Shown: positions 1 through 5,491 of the stretch, piece by piece
Layout of the letters: each line of letters opens with the position of its first letter
Position numbering within the stretch: the first letter of the stretch is position 1
Assembly: GCA_900752425.1 (NCBI GenBank)
Contig: CAADVE010000109.1
Location: 1 to 6,577 of the forward strand
From: an uncultured Collinsella sp.
GTDB taxonomy: Bacteria > Actinomycetota > Coriobacteriia > Coriobacteriales > Coriobacteriaceae
Direction of reading: 5' to 3'
DNA: 6,577 bases
Notes under the pieces: model-generated
Told to the model about the DNA's origin: nothing
The model's input: the letters and a program-made list of their open reading frames with translations, nothing else
Database searches by the model: none
Program-made: the position numbers and the translations under genes

Positions 1-132
1 GGCAACCAGGCCGGTTCCCGTGGCGGTCGTGCCGGCGGTCGCGATAACCGTGGCAGCTATGGCAACAGCCGTGGCGGCAAGCGCGGCGGCAGCTCCCGTC
101 GCCCCGGTGACGGCGGCGGCAAGCGCAAGTAA
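1..132 (+). CDS. 3' end of a gene with an RGG-rich C-terminal tail, probably a DEAD-box RNA helicase (partial)
   Basis: Only the last 43 codons are present; the frame is open from base 1 and stops with TAA at 130-132. The visible peptide is almost entirely Gly, Arg, Ser, Asn and Lys, with repeated RGG/GGR units and a basic end (GGGKRK). This low-complexity, positively charged composition is typical of the unstructured RNA-binding tail of bacterial DEAD-box helicases of the CsdA/DeaD/CshA type, which unwind RNA in ribosome assembly and mRNA decay. No helicase core motif lies inside the window, so the family is inferred from the tail alone; another RNA-binding protein with an RGG tail would look the same. 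Codons are G/C-ending as in the other genes here. A strong terminator follows 35 nt after the stop, so this is the end of its transcription unit. Confidence 0.65.
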   Translation, partial: GNQAGSRGGRAGGRDNRGSYGNSRGGKRGGSSRRPGDGGGKRK

Positions 133-166
133 CATACACATCGCACGCTAGCGTGAGACAAGCTAA

Positions 167-202
167 GGGCCCGAGCAAACAACGCTCGGGCCCGTTTGTT
201 TG
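167..202 (+). terminator. Rho-independent terminator of the RGG-tail gene
   Basis: A perfect 10-bp GC-rich stem (GGGCCCGAGC at 167-176 pairing with GCTCGGGCCC at 184-193) encloses a 7-nt loop and is followed by a T-rich run, GTTTGTTTG. It starts 34 nt after the stop codon at 130-132, the expected place for the end of that transcript. Confidence 0.93.
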
Positions 203-303
203 CCGTGTCCATCGCTAATTCAAACGTGATTTTCTCGGGAATGCATCTGGGGGATGCTGAGGACCTATTTTCTGCCATGCAGCAATGGGCCCCATGGGGT
301 GCG

Positions 304-329
304 CCGTGCATTTTTTGGAGTATTCTGCA
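304..329 (+). repeat. Left arm of a 26-nt inverted repeat
   Basis: The arm begins CCGTGCA and ends GGAGTATTCTGCA. Compared with the reverse complement of 515-540, 20 of 26 positions match: the outer 7 and the inner 13 are identical. The only difference is the central six bases (TTTTTT against AAAAAC). Both arms therefore show a T6 tract on the + strand inside an otherwise mirrored sequence. The match loosely continues outward with a shared CCCCAT. The arms are separated by 185 nt. Confidence 0.7.
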
Positions 330-426
330 GTTCGAGTTGTCTGCATATGATCCGACGTCGCCAACGGTGGCCTTCGGATATCCCTGGCGAGCGTTCTGAG
401 TCAGATTTCGCCGTTTTCCGGAGCAG

Positions 427-473
427 GGGCGCGTCATTCTCGCCATGTCGGGACTTAGAATGATACGGCGCCC
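427..473 (+). other. Internal hairpin of the intergenic element
   Basis: GGGCGC (427-432) pairs with GCGCCC (468-473), and TCATTCT (434-440) pairs with AGAATGA (457-463). A small asymmetric bulge separates the two helices and the loop is 16 nt. No T-tract follows, so it does not look like a terminator. It lies between the two arms of the 26-nt inverted repeat, so the whole could fold as a long arm with an internal stem. Confidence 0.6.
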
Positions 474-514
474 TACAGTTTTGCCCACCCGCGGCGGTGC
501 TGGCGTGGTTACGT

Positions 515-540
515 TGCAGAATACTCCGTTTTTTGCACGG
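515..540 (-). repeat. Right arm of the 26-nt inverted repeat
   Basis: Read on the minus strand this arm begins CCGTGCA, has A5C in the middle, and ends GGAGTATTCTGCA, matching the left arm at 304-329 in 20 of 26 positions. About 40 nt downstream the sequence turns AT-rich and regulatory-looking, which suggests the element ends near 545-560. Confidence 0.7.
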
Positions 541-577
541 GCTAGGATGGGGTACCTCAGGAGAACACAGCGGTATC

Positions 578-615
578 CCGTAAATATATACAATCTGTAC
601 CGTAATTTATACAAA
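578..615 (+). promoter_or_regulatory. Tandem direct repeat, candidate regulator-binding sites upstream of the EFR1-family gene
   Basis: CCGTAA followed by an AT-rich block ending TATACAA occurs at 578-593 and again at 600-615. The start-to-start spacing is 22 bp, about two helical turns, so two protein subunits would sit on the same face of the DNA. The sites lie roughly 135-175 bp before the start codon at 751 in a locally AT-rich patch. An activator or response-regulator site is a reasonable reading; no regulator can be named. Confidence 0.4.
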
Positions 616-638
616 ACGAAGAGGCAGACAGCGTAGGG

Positions 639-667
639 TTGGTGCATTGGGGTGCTTGATGCACCAA
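639..667 (+). promoter_or_regulatory. Perfect 9-bp dyad, candidate operator or leader hairpin
   Basis: TTGGTGCAT (639-647) is the exact reverse complement of ATGCACCAA (659-667), with an 11-nt centre that contains another GGTGC. No T-tract follows in either direction, which argues against a terminator. Lying just upstream of the possible -10 box at 688-693, it is well placed for a transcription factor. A related but looser dyad starting with the same TTGGTGCA is found downstream of the next gene at 1524-1557. Confidence 0.45.
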
Positions 668-687
668 AATGGGGATCCCACGTGCCG

Positions 688-693
688 TATACT
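688..693 (+). promoter_or_regulatory. Possible -10 box for the EFR1-family gene
   Basis: TATACT matches the TATAAT consensus at five of six positions and would put transcription start near 700, giving a 5' leader of about 50 nt. No good -35 hexamer lies 16-18 nt upstream, which would suit an activator-dependent promoter given the repeats at 578-667. An alternative is that the transcript starts further upstream, because a bulged stem (690-698 with 725-734) would then form just before the ribosome binding site. Confidence 0.3.
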
Positions 694-750
694 CTGGCTG
701 GATGTGAAAACGGCTTGACGCGTTGCCAGACGTAGGGGGAGGGTGTCTCG

Positions 751-1512
751 ATGAGCGTATTCGAAATTGTGTTTAGTCCGACGGGTGGAACGCAGAAGGT
801 GTCTGGCCTTGTGGCCGGGGCACTGGACAAGAATACCGTTACCGTCGATCTGACCGATAGCGGGTTGGATTTCCACGAGGTCTCGATGACGAAGGACGAC
901 GTGGCTGTTATCTCCGTGCCAGCGTATGCCGGCAGAGTCCCTGCCGTGGCGGTCGACCGACTGAACATGGTTCGCGGCAACGGGGCTCGGACTGTTTTGG
1001 TTTGTGTATACGGAAACCGCGCGTTTGAGGACACGCTCGTAGAGCTGGAGGACGTTGCGAAGCGCGCCGGATTTAGGGTGGTCGCAGCGGTTTCTGCTAT
1101 TGCTGAGCATTCCGTTGCTCGTCAGTTTGCTGCTGGGCGACCGGATGCGCAGGATGTGGCGCAACTTTCAGAGTTTGCGCAGCGAATCCGGCAAAAGCTA
1201 CTGGACGGGGCTGCGTCCGAGCCCTCTATTCCCGGCAATCGTCCTTATAAGCAAACTGGAGGCCACAGTATGGTGCCCCATGCAACGGAGGATTGCGTCT
1301 CCTGCGGTGCTTGCGCTGCGTTGTGCCCTGTTCGAGCTATCGACAAGGACGATCCAAGGCAGGTGGATGGCGAGGCGTGCATCTCCTGCATGCGTTGCGT
1401 CTCCGTATGCTCGCAGAATGCTCGCGAGCCTAATCCCGCTGCGCTTTCCGCCGTTACCAAGATGTTGAGCAAGGTTTGCGTTGTGCGGAAGGAATGCGAG
1501 CTCTTCATCTAG
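751..1512 (+). CDS. EFR1-family flavodoxin-ferredoxin fusion (FMN plus two [4Fe-4S] clusters)
   Basis: This 253-aa protein is a probable soluble low-potential electron carrier. Residues 1-150 are flavodoxin-like: the phosphate-binding loop FSPTGGT (8-14), a second loop PAYAGRVP (57-64), and a third YGNRAFEDTL (87-96) are the usual FMN contacts of EFR1-type proteins. After a linker (about 152-175), residues 181-225 form a bacterial two-cluster ferredoxin: C182-C185-C188-C192-P and C210-C213-C216-C220. The second motif ends in Ser-Gln rather than the usual Pro. The start is set by a purine-rich Shine-Dalgarno (AGGGGGAGGG, 734-743) and by the N-terminal beta strand leading straight into the P-loop. 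It stands alone between non-coding regions. Codon choice is less G/C-biased than in the hydrogenase genes. Which donor or acceptor it serves is unknown; the adjacent hydrogenase operon is a candidate partner. Confidence 0.88.
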   Translation: MSVFEIVFSPTGGTQKVSGLVAGALDKNTVTVDLTDSGLDFHEVSMTKDDVAVISVPAYAGRVPAVAVDRLNMVRGNGARTVLVCVYGNRAFEDTLVELEDVAKRAGFRVVAAVSAIAEHSVARQFAAGRPDAQDVAQLSEFAQRIRQKLLDGAASEPSIPGNRPYKQTGGHSMVPHATEDCVSCGACAALCPVRAIDKDDPRQVDGEACISCMRCVSVCSQNAREPNPAALSAVTKMLSKVCVVRKECELFI

Positions 1513-1523
1513 CGCAAGTGAGA

Positions 1524-1557
1524 TTGGTGCAAACGAACCTGGCCCTTTTGCACAAAA
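1524..1557 (+). promoter_or_regulatory. Dyad after the EFR1-family gene
   Basis: GTGCAAA (1527-1533) is the exact reverse complement of TTTGCAC (1547-1553), with a 13-nt loop, beginning 14 nt after the stop codon. It shares the left half TTGGTGCA with the dyad at 639-667, but its half-sites are 25 bp apart rather than 21. It is followed by an A-tract, not a T-tract, so it is not a + strand terminator. Confidence 0.35.
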
Positions 1558-1560
1558 AAC

Positions 1561-1621
1561 GATCCGTTTTCCTCCGTTCCCAAGGGATCATGTGATCCGA
1601 AGGGGACGGGGGAAACGGATC
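1561..1621 (-). terminator. Very stable 61-nt hairpin; terminator geometry on the minus strand
   Basis: GATCCGTTT (1561-1569) pairs with AAACGGATC (1613-1621). After one bulged T the stem continues for 11 more pairs (1571-1581 with 1602-1612, one G-U), and it is capped by an inner GGATC/GATCC helix (1585-1598). On the minus strand it is followed directly by GTTTTTTG (1560-1553), the form of an intrinsic terminator. On the + strand it is followed by an A-rich run, so it should not terminate the EFR1 transcript efficiently. No minus-strand gene lies to its right in the window, so it may instead be a palindromic intergenic repeat, or may protect the 3' end of the upstream mRNA. Confidence 0.5.
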
Positions 1622-1662
1622 AAAAAGGAAAAATAGTAAGGCGCTCTTTTTCACATTGAATA

Positions 1663-1691
1663 TTGCAATTTGGTAACGCGTTTTATCAAAT
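1663..1691 (+). promoter_or_regulatory. Candidate promoter with overlapping operator for the hydrogenase operon
   Basis: ATTTGGTAA (1668-1676) and TTATCAAAT (1683-1691) are inverted half-sites matching at eight of nine positions around a 6-nt centre. They overlap a weak promoter, TTGCAA (1663-1668), 17 nt, TCAAAT (1686-1691). A repressor bound there would block RNA polymerase. The half-sites resemble those of the NADH/NAD+-sensing repressor Rex (TTGTTAA / TTAACAA), but Rex sites normally have a 4-bp centre, so the assignment is only suggestive. A second possible -10 (TATACC, 1742-1747) exists downstream. Confidence 0.35.
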
Positions 1692-1704
1692 ATGGCATTT
1701 ATCT

Positions 1705-1830
1705 GCGGTAATGTTCTATTTCACCGCTGAGGGTGACATTTTATACCGCCTGCCGAACCGTATGGAGACCTCACAACTTTTTAGGTCAGTGTGTTGCGTG
1801 TAGCAATTTCGCCCGGCCTCGCCTCCGGGC
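1705..1830 (+). other. Structured 5' leader of the hydrogenase operon
   Basis: Several stems can form before the start codon at 1852. GCGGTA (1705-1710) pairs with TACCGC (1744-1749), enclosing TCACC/GGTGA (1721-1725 with 1732-1736). GACCT (1767-1771) pairs with AGGTC (1783-1787), and GCCCGG (1811-1816) pairs with CCGGGC (1825-1830). The last ends only 8 nt before the Shine-Dalgarno. None is followed by a T-tract. I do not recognise a known riboswitch core here; the TPP, cobalamin and glycine conserved cores are missing. It may simply be a long structured leader. Confidence 0.35.
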
Positions 1831-1851
1831 TGCCATGTGAGAGGGGATCTT

Positions 1852-3684
1852 ATGGCTCGACTGCATGTAATGGAACGCAGCCACGCTCAGGCTGTCATGG
1901 ACGACCTGCACGATGCGCTCGGACGTCGTCTGGCGGTGAGCTCGCTCGCTCCGTGTCCCGTGGAGTTTACGGCAGCGCTCGTCAACCTGTGCTCCACCCA
2001 GAGCTGCGGCAAGTGCACGCCCTGTCGCGTGGGCCTGAGCGCGCTGAGCGACCTGCTTGCCGATGTGCTCGAAGGGCGCGCCGACGAGTCCACGCTCAAC
2101 TTGATTGAGCGCACCGCCCGCACCATCTACCTTTCGAGCGACTGCGCCATCGGCTACGAAGCTGGCGCCATGGCGCTCACGGCCATTCGCGGCTTCCGCG
2201 ACGACTTTGAGCACCACATCCGTGAGCACTCCTGCGGCTTTGACCGCGAGGCCCGCGTCCCGTGCGTCTCGGGCTGCCCGGCGCACGTCGACATTCCCGG
2301 GTACATTTCGCTCGTCGAGGCCGGCCGCTATGCCGACGCCGTCAAGGTCATCCGCAAGAACAACCCACTGCCACTCGTCTGCGGCTTGGTGTGCGAGCAT
2401 CCCTGCGAGATGCACTGCCGCCGTGGCATGGTCGATGACCCCATGAACATCCTCGCCCTCAAGCGTTTTGCCGTTGAGCACAGTGACCTCAACGATTACA
2501 AGCCCAACGTTGCCGAAAACACCGGTAAGCGCATCGCCGTGATTGGCGGCGGCCCGGCCGGCCTTTCCTGCGCCTACTACCTAGCCGTGATGGGCCATAA
2601 GGCGACCATCTTTGAGCAGCGTCACCACTTGGGCGGCATGCTGCGCTACGGCATCCCCAGCTATCGTCTGCCGCGCGAGCGTCTTCAGACCGAGATCGAC
2701 TGGATCTTGAGCGCCGGTATCGACGTTGAGCTCGACCACTCCGTCAACGGCGAGGAGCTCGCCCGCCTGCGCGACGAATTCGATGCCGTCTACCTGGCCA
2801 TCGGTGCTCACAGCGATAAGAAGCTCGGTCTTCCGGGCGAACAGGCTCTCGGCGTGGAGTCGGCTGTCAAGATGCTGCGTGCCATCGGCGACGACGCGCT
2901 GCCCGACCTGAGCGGCCAGCGCGTGTGCGTCATCGGCGGCGGCAATGTTGCCATGGACGTGGCGCGCTCTGCCGTGCGCTGCGGTGCCGAAAAGGTGAGC
3001 ATCGTCTACCGCCGTCGCATCTGCGACATGACGGCCCAGGATGCCGAGATTGCCGGCGCCCAGGCCGAGGGCTGCGAGGTTCTGGAGCTCACCGCACCGC
3101 TCGCTATTGAGACGGGCGAGGAAGGTCGCGTGAGTTGCCTGCGCGTGCAGCCGCAGATTATCGGCGAGCCCCGTCGTGGGCGTCCGGCCCCGCGTGCCGC
3201 CGCCACGCCCGAGCGCGTCATTCCCTGCGAGCGCGTGTTTGTGGCCATTGGCCAGGACATCGATTCCAAGCCGTTTGAGGACATGGGCATTGCCTGTAAG
3301 TGGGGCTGCGTGGTCACCGATTCGGATGGCGCCGTGCCTAACTTCGATGGCCTCTTTAGCGGCGGCGACTGCCAGACCGGCCCCGCCACCGTCATTCGGG
3401 CCATCAACGCTGGCCGCGTTGCTTCGGCAAATATCGACCGCTACCTGGGCTTTGACCACAAGATCAAGCTCGACGTTGAGCTGCCGACCGTGCAGTTTAA
3501 GGGCAAGCACGAGTGCGGCCGCTGCGAGCTGGGCGAGCGCGAGGCCGGCGAGCGCATCCACGATTGGAATCTGGTCGAGCAGGGCCTTACCGAGGAGGAG
3601 GCACGCCAGGAGGCAAGCCGCTGCCTGCGTTGCGACCACTTTGGATTTGGCGCGTTCCGCGGAGGGAGGAACCTGGAATGGTAG
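1852..3684 (+). CDS. NuoF-type Fe-S domain fused to a GltD-like FAD/NAD(P) oxidoreductase, hydrogenase partner subunit
   Basis: This 610-aa cytoplasmic iron-sulfur flavoprotein probably moves electrons between NAD(P)H and the hydrogenase encoded next. Residues about 35-120 resemble the C-terminal [4Fe-4S] part of NuoF/HydB (SCGKCTPCRVG, C52-C55-C58, and a fourth C98 in SSDCAIG), but the FMN/NADH Rossmann domain that normally precedes it is absent. Residues 125-215 match the GltD/NfnB Fe-S region (C138, C142, C177, C181, C185, C189). Then come the FAD motif GGGPAG (232-237), the nucleotide motif GGGNVAMD (362-369) with YRRR (386-389), which in this family often goes with NADPH binding, and the second FAD contact GGD (504-506). 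The tail adds CGRC (555-558) and CLRC (591-594). ATG 1852 is preferred over an in-frame GTG at 1837 because GAGAGGGG (1839-1846) lies 5 nt before it. The gene overlaps the hydrogenase gene by 7 nt. Confidence 0.88.
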   Translation: MARLHVMERSHAQAVMDDLHDALGRRLAVSSLAPCPVEFTAALVNLCSTQSCGKCTPCRVGLSALSDLLADVLEGRADESTLNLIERTARTIYLSSDCAIGYEAGAMALTAIRGFRDDFEHHIREHSCGFDREARVPCVSGCPAHVDIPGYISLVEAGRYADAVKVIRKNNPLPLVCGLVCEHPCEMHCRRGMVDDPMNILALKRFAVEHSDLNDYKPNVAENTGKRIAVIGGGPAGLSCAYYLAVMGHKATIFEQRHHLGGMLRYGIPSYRLPRERLQTEIDWILSAGIDVELDHSVNGEELARLRDEFDAVYLAIGAHSDKKLGLPGEQALGVESAVKMLRAIGDDALPDLSGQRVCVIGGGNVAMDVARSAVRCGAEKVSIVYRRRICDMTAQDAEIAGAQAEGCEVLELTAPLAIETGEEGRVSCLRVQPQIIGEPRRGRPAPRAAATPERVIPCERVFVAIGQDIDSKPFEDMGIACKWGCVVTDSDGAVPNFDGLFSGGDCQTGPATVIRAINAGRVASANIDRYLGFDHKIKLDVELPTVQFKGKHECGRCELGEREAGERIHDWNLVEQGLTEEEARQEASRCLRCDHFGFGAFRGGRNLEW

Positions 3685-5489
3685 AGCCCAACAAAACCAC
3701 TGTCAGCGACAACAGCGAAAACGGAGCGCATAACATGGTCAGGCTCATTATCGATAACTGCGAAGTCATGGTGCCCGAGCACACTACGATCCTGGACGCG
3801 GCCAAGTCCGTCGGCATCCAGATTCCCACCCTGTGCTACCTGCGCGATCTAAACGAGATCGGCGGTTGCCGTGTGTGCGTGGTCGAGGTTGAGGGCTGCG
3901 ACCAGCTGGTTGCCGCCTGCAACAACTACGTGCTCGACGGCATGGTGGTCCACACCAACAGCCCCAAGGCCCGCGAGGCACGTCGCACCAACGTGCAGCT
4001 GCTGCTGTCCCAGCACGATTCGCGCTGTACGAGCTGCGTGCGCAGCGGTAACTGCAACCTGCAGACCATCGCCAACGACCTGGGCATCTTCTATTTGCCG
4101 TACGAGCAGCACCTGGCGCGCGAGGGCTGGGACTTCGATTTCCCCATCATCCGCGATAACGACAAGTGCATCAAATGTATGCGCTGCATCAAGGTGTGCG
4201 AGAGCGTGCAGGGCTTAGGGATTTGGGACCTGACCAACCGCGCCACGCATACCGCTGTGGGTACCCGCGGGCGCGCACCGATCGGCAAGACCGATTGCGT
4301 CGCGTGCGGCCAGTGCATCACGCATTGCCCGACGGGCGCGCTGCGCGAGCGCGACGATACCGAGACCGTGTTTGACGCGCTTGCTAATCCCGACAAGATC
4401 GTGCTGGTGCAGATCGCGCCTGCCGTGCGCAGCGCCTGGGGCGAGGAGCTCGGCATATCTCGCGAGGAGGCAACCGTCGAGCGTCTGGCCTGCGCACTGC
4501 GCCGCGTTGGCTTTGAGTACGTGTTCGACACCGATTTCTCGGCCGACCTCACCATTATGGAGGAGGGTTCCGAGTTGCTCGAGCGCCTAGGCGCCGCCGC
4601 TAAGGGCGAAGGCGACAGCCGCGGCTGGCCCATGTTTACGAGCTGCTGCCCGGGTTGGGTGCGCTTTGTGAAGGCGCGCTATCCGGAGTTTGTCGACAGC
4701 CTGTCCACGTCCAAGTCGCCGCAGCAGATGTTCGGCGCCATCGCCAAGACATACTACGCCAAGGTGCTGGGCGTTGAGCCCGAGCGCTTGTTCGTGGTGT
4801 CCGTGATGCCGTGCACGGCCAAGAAGGCCGAGTGTGCGCTGCCGAGCATGGTGGGCGAGGACGGCACGCCCGACGTGGACGTTGCGCTGACGGTGCGCGA
4901 GATGGTGCGCATGATCCGCGCGAGCCACGTGAGCGTTGACACGCTGGTCGAGGAGCCGCTCGATACGCCGTTGGGCTTTGGCACGGGCGCGGGTGTGATC
5001 TTTGGCGCCACGGGCGGCGTGATGGAGGCCGCCGTGCGCTCGGCATATTACCTGGTGACGGGCAAGAACCCGGATGCCGACTTCTTCACTGACGTGCGCG
5101 GACTCGAGGGCTGGAAGGAGGCCGTGGCCGATATCGACGGTACCAAGGTGCGCGTCGCCGTGGCGCACGGGCTGGGCAACGCCGCCCGTCTGCTCGACGC
5201 GATTCGCGACGGCCGTGTGAGATATGACTTTGTTGAGGTCATGGCGTGCCCGGGCGGCTGCGTCGGTGGCGGCGGTCAGCCCATCCACGACGGCTGCGAG
5301 CTGGCGGCTGAGCGTGGCCAGGTGCTGTGGAGCCTGGATGCGAAGGCGGACATTCGTTTCTCGCACGAGAATCCCGATGTCCAGGCGTGCTACCGCGAGT
5401 TTTTGGGCGCGCCGCTCTCGCCGCTGGCCGAGGAGTTGCTGCATACCGACCATCATGCCTGGTCGATGCCTAACGAGGGGACATGCTAG
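3678..5489 (+). CDS. hydA: [FeFe]-hydrogenase catalytic subunit, NuoG-like N-terminus plus H-cluster domain
   Basis: This 603-aa iron hydrogenase catalyses 2 H+ + 2 e- = H2. The N-terminal [2Fe-2S] domain has C53, C64, C67 and C81. The His-Cys motif H113-C117-C120-C126 binds a [4Fe-4S] cluster, and two ferredoxin motifs follow (C164-C167-C170-C174 and C207-C210-C213-C217). All three H-cluster signatures are intact: TSCCPGW (321-327), MPCTAKKAE (377-385) and MACPGGCVGGGGQP (522-535). By comparison with clostridial enzymes, C324, C379, C524 and C528 ligate the cluster, C323 is the proton-transfer Cys, and K382 contacts the diiron site. The layout and size match the clostridial CpI type; the extra C-terminal [2Fe-2S] domain of Thermotoga-like HydA is missing. 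ATG 3678 has a strong GGAGGGAGG (3661-3669) and overlaps the upstream stop. ATG 3735, with its own GGAG, is the alternative and would begin exactly at the [2Fe-2S] fold. The HydE, HydF and HydG maturases are not in this window. Confidence 0.95.
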   Translation: MVEPNKTTVSDNSENGAHNMVRLIIDNCEVMVPEHTTILDAAKSVGIQIPTLCYLRDLNEIGGCRVCVVEVEGCDQLVAACNNYVLDGMVVHTNSPKAREARRTNVQLLLSQHDSRCTSCVRSGNCNLQTIANDLGIFYLPYEQHLAREGWDFDFPIIRDNDKCIKCMRCIKVCESVQGLGIWDLTNRATHTAVGTRGRAPIGKTDCVACGQCITHCPTGALRERDDTETVFDALANPDKIVLVQIAPAVRSAWGEELGISREEATVERLACALRRVGFEYVFDTDFSADLTIMEEGSELLERLGAAAKGEGDSRGWPMFTSCCPGWVRFVKARYPEFVDSLSTSKSPQQMFGAIAKTYYAKVLGVEPERLFVVSVMPCTAKKAECALPSMVGEDGTPDVDVALTVREMVRMIRASHVSVDTLVEEPLDTPLGFGTGAGVIFGATGGVMEAAVRSAYYLVTGKNPDADFFTDVRGLEGWKEAVADIDGTKVRVAVAHGLGNAARLLDAIRDGRVRYDFVEVMACPGGCVGGGGQPIHDGCELAAERGQVLWSLDAKADIRFSHENPDVQACYREFLGAPLSPLAEELLHTDHHAWSMPNEGTC

Positions 5490-5491
5490 CG

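Larger units (their letters stand above)
203..560. other. Non-coding structured intergenic element, candidate interspersed repeat
   Basis: I see no convincing gene in this stretch. Short open frames exist on both strands, but none has a good ribosome binding site, a recognisable domain, or the G/C-ending codon pattern of the real genes. The stretch is rich in local palindromes: GCATC/GATGC at 243-257, CCCCATGGGG near 290-300, GGATATCC near 376-383, and the hairpin at 427-473. It is bracketed by a 26-nt inverted repeat. Such density of secondary structure fits a structured RNA or a small non-autonomous repeat better than protein coding. I have a weak impression that similar sequence recurs between genes in Collinsella-like genomes, but that cannot be shown from one copy. 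Confidence 0.45.

Noticed and set aside
196..636. Three short + strand open frames (196-399, 254-463, 445-636)
   Set aside because: They have no convincing ribosome binding sites, overlap each other and strong hairpins, and their composition is Trp/Cys/Pro-rich with no domain; the first begins within the T-tract of a terminator.
715..720. TTGACG as a -35 box for the EFR1-family gene
   Set aside because: A matching -10 would fall inside the purine-rich Shine-Dalgarno at about 737-743, too close to the ATG at 751.
639..745. TPP-like riboswitch before the EFR1-family gene (GGGGTGCTTGATG and ACGTAGGG look superficially similar)
   Set aside because: The essential CTGAGA core and the second pyrophosphate-sensing loop are missing and the stem order does not fit, so the resemblance is coincidental.
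57..1034. Long minus-strand open frame (325 codons) covering the RGG tail, the intergenic element and half of the EFR1-family gene
   Set aside because: It runs antisense through two better-supported coding regions and a terminator, has no recognisable domain, and its ends are fixed by the GC-rich complement of real genes. The intergenic part is better explained as a structured non-coding element.
2581..3639. 352-codon minus-strand open frame opposite the flavoprotein gene
   Set aside because: It is an antisense shadow of a gene with clear FAD and NAD(P) motifs; the His/Ala/Leu-rich translation is typical of the complement of GC-rich coding DNA.
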